Notes under the pieces: model-generated
Told to the model about the DNA's origin: nothing
Database searches by the model: none
The model's input: only the letters and a program-made list of their open reading frames with translations
Assembly (NCBI GenBank): GCA_947626215.1
Contig: CANQRJ010000006.1
Span: 1-25,417, forward strand
Direction of reading: 5' to 3'
From: an uncultured Bacilli bacterium
GTDB taxonomy: Bacteria; Bacillota_I; Bacilli_A; RF39; UBA660
Length of the DNA: 25,417 nt
Made by a program: the position numbers and the translations under genes
Shown: positions 21,292 through 25,417 of the stretch, in pieces
Numbering within the stretch: the stretch's first letter is position 1
Layout: every line of letters starts with the position of its first letter

Positions 21292-22710
21292 CTATAAAAT
21301 ATCAATATTTCTTTTACTAGGTCCTTTAATCCATTTCCCATCTATTGTGAATCGAGAAGCATGACAAGGACAATCCCAAGTTTTTTCAACTTCATTAAAA
21401 ATTAAAGAACATCCCATATGAGGACAAGTAGTAGAAACAATATGTTCTTTATCATCTTTATAAAGTGCTAAAGAAACGCCATCTTTCTTTAAAAAAGTTA
21501 AAGAATCAGGATACCATGATTTTTCTTTCCATATTTTATTTTGAACCATTCCTTTTAAATTTAGAAAAAGAGAACTAGGCATTCCTTTAAGTTTTGCTAA
21601 ATTAAAACTTCTTTTAGGAGAAAAATATGGAATATATTCATTTTCATTATTAAGTATCAAATCCTTTAAAAGGATCCCAGATAAAGCCCCATTTGTCATC
21701 CCCCAAGTATTAAACCCAGTTGCTAAAAAAATGTTTTCTTTAAGTACCCCAATATACGGCATATAGTCTGGTGTCATAATATCTTCATTCGACCAAATAA
21801 AATCCACTTTTTCATGAGAAATAAGTTCTTCAAAATTTTTCTTAAAATTTAATCTATTACACATTTTATGAGACTTTCCAAGACCAATTTCATAAATCTC
21901 ATCTTGATTTTGATAAAATCTTTTTGAAAAAATAGAAGGATAAGTAGTAAGCATCGTTTTTTTAGAATTCCAATCTGTTTTCTTTGCAAAACAATAAGAT
22001 CTTTCAATACTAGATTTTATAGGTAAGAAAAAAGGAAATAGAAAAAAAGGATAATGGCAAGTTAGCACAATTTTTTTAGTAGCAATAGAAAAAGACGTTC
22101 CTTTACAAATAATTTTATCATTCATAAATTCAATATTTAATGCTTTCGTATTTTCATAAATTTGAACATTTTTTTGTTTACTACAAATTTGAATTAAAGA
22201 ATTTACATATTTTAAAGGATGAAAAACATAATTATCTTTTGCCTCAATACAATTTTGATAAAAACGAATCGGTGCCTTTTGTTGATATAAAAAATCATAT
22301 TCTTTTCTTAAACTATTTTCATGTTCCTTTGTTTCATATAAATAAGAAGAAACTTCTTCAAAATTACAATCGATATGTTCCTTCAAAATAATTTCTTTAA
22401 TTCTTTGAATCGCATCACGTTGACTTTTATAATAAGCTTCCGCGTAGGATTTCCCTACTTCACTTTCAATTTTAGAATAAACAATTCCTTGTAAATAACT
22501 AATTTTAGCAGTCGATTTAGAGGTCACACCAAAACCTATTTGATTCGCATCAATAAGACAAAGTTTTTGCTTACAATTTTTGAGTTCATAAAGAACAGAA
22601 GCGCCTGCAATACCTCCACCTATGATCAAAATATCAGTTTCAATATCTTGATTTAAGGATGGAAACGAATTAGAATCTATATTTTGTATCCATATGCTTT
22701 CATTTTTCAA
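21292..22710 (-). CDS. FAD-dependent oxidoreductase with C-terminal Rieske domain
   Basis: This 472-residue protein has an N-terminal Rossmann FAD-binding motif (ILIIGGGIAGASVLYEL, about residues 28-44) of the DAO/glycine-oxidase superfamily. A C-terminal FAD-contact segment (NIFLATGFNTWGMTNGALSG) follows, and residues about 390-472 are a Rieske [2Fe-2S] domain with CPHMGC (Cys429, His431, Cys434) and CPCH (Cys447, Cys449, His450), all ligands and disulfide cysteines present. This is the layout of B. subtilis YhfW. The substrate is unknown. GGGTG lies six bases before a TTG at 22710, preferred over the GTG at 22719 that overlaps it. It appears monocistronic, downstream of a terminator. The 66 bases between 21226 and 21291 hold an A/T-only weak hairpin. 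Confidence 0.85.
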   Translation of the reverse strand: MKNESIWIQNIDSNSFPSLNQDIETDILIIGGGIAGASVLYELKNCKQKLCLIDANQIGFGVTSKSTAKISYLQGIVYSKIESEVGKSYAEAYYKSQRDAIQRIKEIILKEHIDCNFEEVSSYLYETKEHENSLRKEYDFLYQQKAPIRFYQNCIEAKDNYVFHPLKYVNSLIQICSKQKNVQIYENTKALNIEFMNDKIICKGTSFSIATKKIVLTCHYPFFLFPFFLPIKSSIERSYCFAKKTDWNSKKTMLTTYPSIFSKRFYQNQDEIYEIGLGKSHKMCNRLNFKKNFEELISHEKVDFIWSNEDIMTPDYMPYIGVLKENIFLATGFNTWGMTNGALSGILLKDLILNNENEYIPYFSPKRSFNLAKLKGMPSSLFLNLKGMVQNKIWKEKSWYPDSLTFLKKDGVSLALYKDDKEHIVSTTCPHMGCSLIFNEVEKTWDCPCHASRFTIDGKWIKGPSKRNIDIL

Positions 22711-22755
22711 AAAAATCACCCAAATTTAGTATGTTTCATTTTGCATAGGATATAA

Positions 22756-22781
22756 CAAAAAAAGTAGATTCAAAATCTACT
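22756..22781 (-). terminator. Rho-independent terminator of the glycosyltransferase gene
   Basis: The minus-strand RNA forms AGUAGAUU-UUG-AAUCUACU (8-bp perfect stem, 3-base loop) followed by seven U. The stop codon TAG (22780-22782) forms the base of the stem. Confidence 0.88.
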
Positions 22782-24021
22782 AATTAACTAAATGATCTAA
22801 ATCAATGTCACTTCGATCATGCTTAATAGGTTCCCACGTTTCTGTTTTCTTAAATAAACAAATAATATTAATAGGTATCCATGTAGCAATAAACAAACTA
22901 AAGAATAAAACTCCTGATAAAATATTTTTAACACTTTTATGATTATATTTTACTACAAAAATATTCATTGCAACATTGGCAATATAGAAAACAATAAAGA
23001 ACAAGATTCCAGATGCATATAAATAAGAGAAGAAATCAAATAACTCTACATCAAAAATATGGAATAAGAACAAAATGACAGATAATAAAAATCCTAAAAC
23101 AACCATAAGAGGAGCCGTATACATCATAAGCATATCAAAAGATGCAATATTTCCTTTCTTTAAGAAAGTTTTAAATAATCTTCCACCATAGACTTTTAAA
23201 CAAGCAAGACACCCACTCGTCCATCTTTTTCTTTGTTTCCAACTCGTCCAAAAACTTTGAGGGTGTTCATCATAAGTAATGGCGTCTTCCACAAAAGCAA
23301 CTTGAATTCCTCTTAAAGCACATTGACCTGTAAACTCAGAATCCTCTGTCAAAGTCACCGTATGAAATCCATCTTTTAAAACATCTTTTCGAATCATAAA
23401 ACCAGTTCCATTAATTGCAGCAGAACCAGAGAAGTTCATTCTAGCACGATTAAAGAAAAAGTTTTGAATGAAATAAAATAAAGTATAAGATCCTGTAATC
23501 CAGTTATCATTCATATTTTTTGCATCACGAAAACACTGACCTACTTCTACACCTTCACATAAAGCATCATTCATTCTAGCAAGGAAATCAGGATGAACTA
23601 AATTATCGGCATCAAAAATAACAAACGCATCAATTTCTTCATCTTTCTTTTTTAAATATTCAAAAGCATAACTTAACGCATCTGCTTTTACTTTTACCTT
23701 AACTTTACAATCAATAATATTCGCGCCTGCTTCTCTTGCGGCACCTTCTGTATTATCTGTACAATTATTAGGTATCACATAGATATCATACAACTTTTCA
23801 GGATATCTTTGTTTTTGAAGACTTTTAATTAAAGCTCCAATCACAGCTTCTTCATTTCTAGTAGGAATCACAATAGCAAATTTATGTTTTGGTTTATGAC
23901 GACCAAACATACTTTTATGATAGTTTTTAAATCCAAATAAGCCAGTAATTGCAAAATACATACAATAAATAAAAGATAATGCAAATAAAATATAATAAAT
24001 GGTTACCACTACATCCACCAT
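22780..24021 (-). CDS. Processive family 2 glycosyltransferase, membrane-bound
   Basis: This 413-residue protein has one N-terminal helix (about 5-30), a GT-A catalytic domain (about 45-270) and three to four C-terminal helices (about 290-385). Catalytic motifs are clear: PTRNEE, FDADN (137-139, metal-binding DAD), TED (225-227, general base) and QRKRW (263-267), the D,D,D,QxxRW set of processive polysaccharide synthases such as cellulose, hyaluronan and poly-GlcNAc synthases. It probably makes and extrudes an extracellular polysaccharide; the sugar cannot be read from sequence. AGGGTGG lies five bases before the ATG at 24021, preferred over the overlapping GTG at 24030. Promoter and terminator make it a single-gene unit. 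Confidence 0.88.
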   Translation of the reverse strand: MVDVVVTIYYILFALSFIYCMYFAITGLFGFKNYHKSMFGRHKPKHKFAIVIPTRNEEAVIGALIKSLQKQRYPEKLYDIYVIPNNCTDNTEGAAREAGANIIDCKVKVKVKADALSYAFEYLKKKDEEIDAFVIFDADNLVHPDFLARMNDALCEGVEVGQCFRDAKNMNDNWITGSYTLFYFIQNFFFNRARMNFSGSAAINGTGFMIRKDVLKDGFHTVTLTEDSEFTGQCALRGIQVAFVEDAITYDEHPQSFWTSWKQRKRWTSGCLACLKVYGGRLFKTFLKKGNIASFDMLMMYTAPLMVVLGFLLSVILFLFHIFDVELFDFFSYLYASGILFFIVFYIANVAMNIFVVKYNHKSVKNILSGVLFFSLFIATWIPINIICLFKKTETWEPIKHDRSDIDLDHLVN

Positions 24022-24074
24022 TTGTTCCACCCTCTCTAACCTAAAAATAAAATATTATACATAATACCAAATAA

Positions 24075-24103
24075 ATTATAATATAAATAAAAAGAAATTG
24101 CAA
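24075..24103 (-). promoter_or_regulatory. Sigma-A-type promoter of the glycosyltransferase gene
   Basis: TTGCAA (24098-24103) and TATAAT (24075-24080) on the minus strand with a 17-base spacer. The leader is about 47 bases. The rest of the gap to 24155 holds two direct copies of CATTTTTAAA and nothing else recognised. Confidence 0.7.
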
Positions 24104-24155
24104 TTACATTTTAAAAATGAGAGAAATCCCTATTTAAAAATGAATTATAATCAGT

Positions 24156-25417
24156 TTATAAGGATAAAGTAAAATGTGATCCACTAGAACCATTTCCTCC
24201 AGTTACTCTTACATTCGATTTTAGATACACGACAGGGCGAACATCAAAACTATTACCGGCAAGATTGTTGCCAACCTTCCTGGACACATAGAACGCATAG
24301 CCTGCAGCGGACTTATTGTAAAAATCCGCATAAGGCGTCATGGTCCATAAAATTGTGGAAGATGATGATATCCAGTTATTATTTATACAATTAGTATTCC
24401 AACTATATATTGCACTATTTAAACAACTGTTTCGATCTGTTTCTCCATTTGTTGCATATCCATAATCACTTGGATACATAAGTCCTACTAATGCTTTTTT
24501 ATTTCCATTACTTTTCCATTCGATCGTTCTTGACACTTCATCATTACACCTAGATCCTGAACTACATATTTTTCCATTGTTGCTACTTCTTTCCCATTCA
24601 TAAAAATGTTTTGGTAATCCGGTTTGATAATCGTTGTTTCCATTAGACCCAGTATTCCATATAATATCATCTGCTATATAACTCTCTGATTTACTTAAAC
24701 CTTTACCTGAAAAATCACAATCAAATGTATTATTACTAGCACCCTTATGACATTTTCCACTTTCGCCTTTCCAATAAAGACTATTATTTAGAGTAATTGT
24801 TGTTCCAGACTTATCTAAATCTTGATTTGTTTCATATCCAGGATTTAAGAGTTTCATGATGTCCGCCTGACTCCATTCATTGACTCCATCACCCCAATTT
24901 ACTTTTGAGCTTGAAGAGTCCCAACTATAATTACCTATAGATTCTTCTCTAATTATTTTTACTCTTTGTTCAATCTTTCCACTTGTTGTTTTGACATTTA
25001 CTAAACCTATAATTCGCCATGTTTCTCCATTAAATGTAACATAGTTACTTGGACTAGCTCCTGCATATCGATATTCGGTTGTTGTCCATCCTGACAAAGT
25101 TGGTGTATCATTATAAAGTCCATTTCCGCTTGTTACTTTTGGGACTGTATTTTTTATATATTCTATAAGTGTAGGATATGGTATAAGCAAACCTCCACTT
25201 GTTGTAGAATTTGATGTATTTCCTGCATTATCTGTGACACTTCCTGTTACTGTATAACTTGTTCCTCTATTTAAATTAGTAAATGTTGTACTATTTGTAG
25301 TTGATGTTTGGGTGGTTCCATTACTTAATTTGAAGGTATACGTTTTTACTTTACTTGTACTATCACTTGCTCCATTTATGGTTGCTACTATACTGGTTCC
25401 ACTTGCACTTGCAGTGA
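24156..25417 (-). CDS. Large surface protein, 3' part (5' end beyond the window)
   Basis: The frame is open to the right edge, so at least 419 residues are encoded and the N-terminus is missing; a TTG at 25190 is internal, not the start. The part next to the edge (about 75 residues ending TTSGG) reads as an Ig/fibronectin-like repeat, with TFTNLNRGTSYTVTGSV and TDNAGNT. The C-terminal 340 residues contain NGETWRIIGLVN and IIREESIGNYSWDSS, a Cys/Asn/Trp-rich middle, and VSRKVGNNLAG...FDVRPVVYLKS near the end. That resembles the DUF6273-type domain seen in surface proteins of gut Firmicutes (recalled, not searched). There is no LPXTG or C-terminal membrane helix. Likely a secreted adhesin- or matrix-type protein. 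Confidence 0.75.
   Translation of the reverse strand, partial: TASASGTSIVATINGASDSTSKVKTYTFKLSNGTTQTSTTNSTTFTNLNRGTSYTVTGSVTDNAGNTSNSTTSGGLLIPYPTLIEYIKNTVPKVTSGNGLYNDTPTLSGWTTTEYRYAGASPSNYVTFNGETWRIIGLVNVKTTSGKIEQRVKIIREESIGNYSWDSSSSKVNWGDGVNEWSQADIMKLLNPGYETNQDLDKSGTTITLNNSLYWKGESGKCHKGASNNTFDCDFSGKGLSKSESYIADDIIWNTGSNGNNDYQTGLPKHFYEWERSSNNGKICSSGSRCNDEVSRTIEWKSNGNKKALVGLMYPSDYGYATNGETDRNSCLNSAIYSWNTNCINNNWISSSSTILWTMTPYADFYNKSAAGYAFYVSRKVGNNLAGNSFDVRPVVYLKSNVRVTGGNGSSGSHFTLSL

Noticed and set aside
22140..22391. Plus-strand frame opposite the FAD-Rieske gene
   Set aside because: No ribosome-binding site and no recognisable feature; the minus-strand gene is clearly coding.
24488..24670. Minus-strand 60-codon frame inside the surface protein gene
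   Set aside because: Out-of-frame shadow of the surface protein.
1..25417. Alternative genetic code (TGA as Trp)
   Set aside because: TGA is nearly absent as a stop (one case seen, the PrgI-like gene), but Trp is encoded by TGG in long intact frames. TAA preference in an A/T-rich genome explains the pattern.

Overview
The window is AT-rich (roughly 30% G+C by eye), gene-dense, and uses Shine-Dalgarno leaders with ATG, GTG and TTG starts. The gene pair spoVID-ysxE, the type IV pilin-like protein, the RDD protein and the Gram-positive PrgI/TrbL/VirB4 proteins point to a low-G+C Bacilli relative, probably an uncultured gut lineage with sporulation ancestry. This assignment is inference; there is no rRNA here to test it.

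Layout. 1-2400 holds a prepilin-like protein gene with a consensus promoter, a tiny membrane protein gene, and the overlapping spoVID-ysxE pair (spore coat morphogenesis) behind a possible sigma-E-type promoter. 2559-3917 is a phosphohexomutase (ManB/PMM-PGM type) reading the other way.

3927-17284 is the centrepiece: an all-minus-strand locus of twelve genes encoding a stripped-down type IV secretion (T4SS)-like machine. It reads, in transcription order: a stand-alone VirB2/TrbC-like pilin; four secreted proteins of unknown function; three secreted cell-wall-hydrolase-like proteins (M15 peptidase plus Amidase_3 in one polypeptide, a lysozyme-like protein, a C39-like cysteine peptidase); a TrbL/VirB6-like channel protein; a PrgI/VirB3-like protein; and a VirB4-type ATPase split into two translationally coupled genes. 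All eight proteins upstream of TrbL end in the same VirB2-like two-helix membrane module, so seven are pilin modules carrying different N-terminal ectodomains. No relaxase, coupling ATPase (VirD4), integrase or VirB8 is seen in the window, and the locus sits between housekeeping genes. It may be a fixed secretion or surface-appendage system rather than a conjugative element. A near-consensus promoter drives the small pilin gene. A terminator plus extended -10 cassette then occurs twice, nearly identical, ahead of the next two transcription units.

17418-25417 holds an M18 aminopeptidase, an RDD membrane protein (convergent, sharing a bidirectional terminator), a cation-diffusion facilitator fused to a GNAT acetyltransferase, an unrecognised 161-residue protein, a FAD oxidoreductase with a C-terminal Rieske domain, a processive membrane glycosyltransferase of family 2, and the 3' part of a large repeat-containing surface protein running off the right edge. 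No tRNA, rRNA, CRISPR array, insertion sequence or phage gene was seen, and no gene-free stretch exceeds 300 bases.
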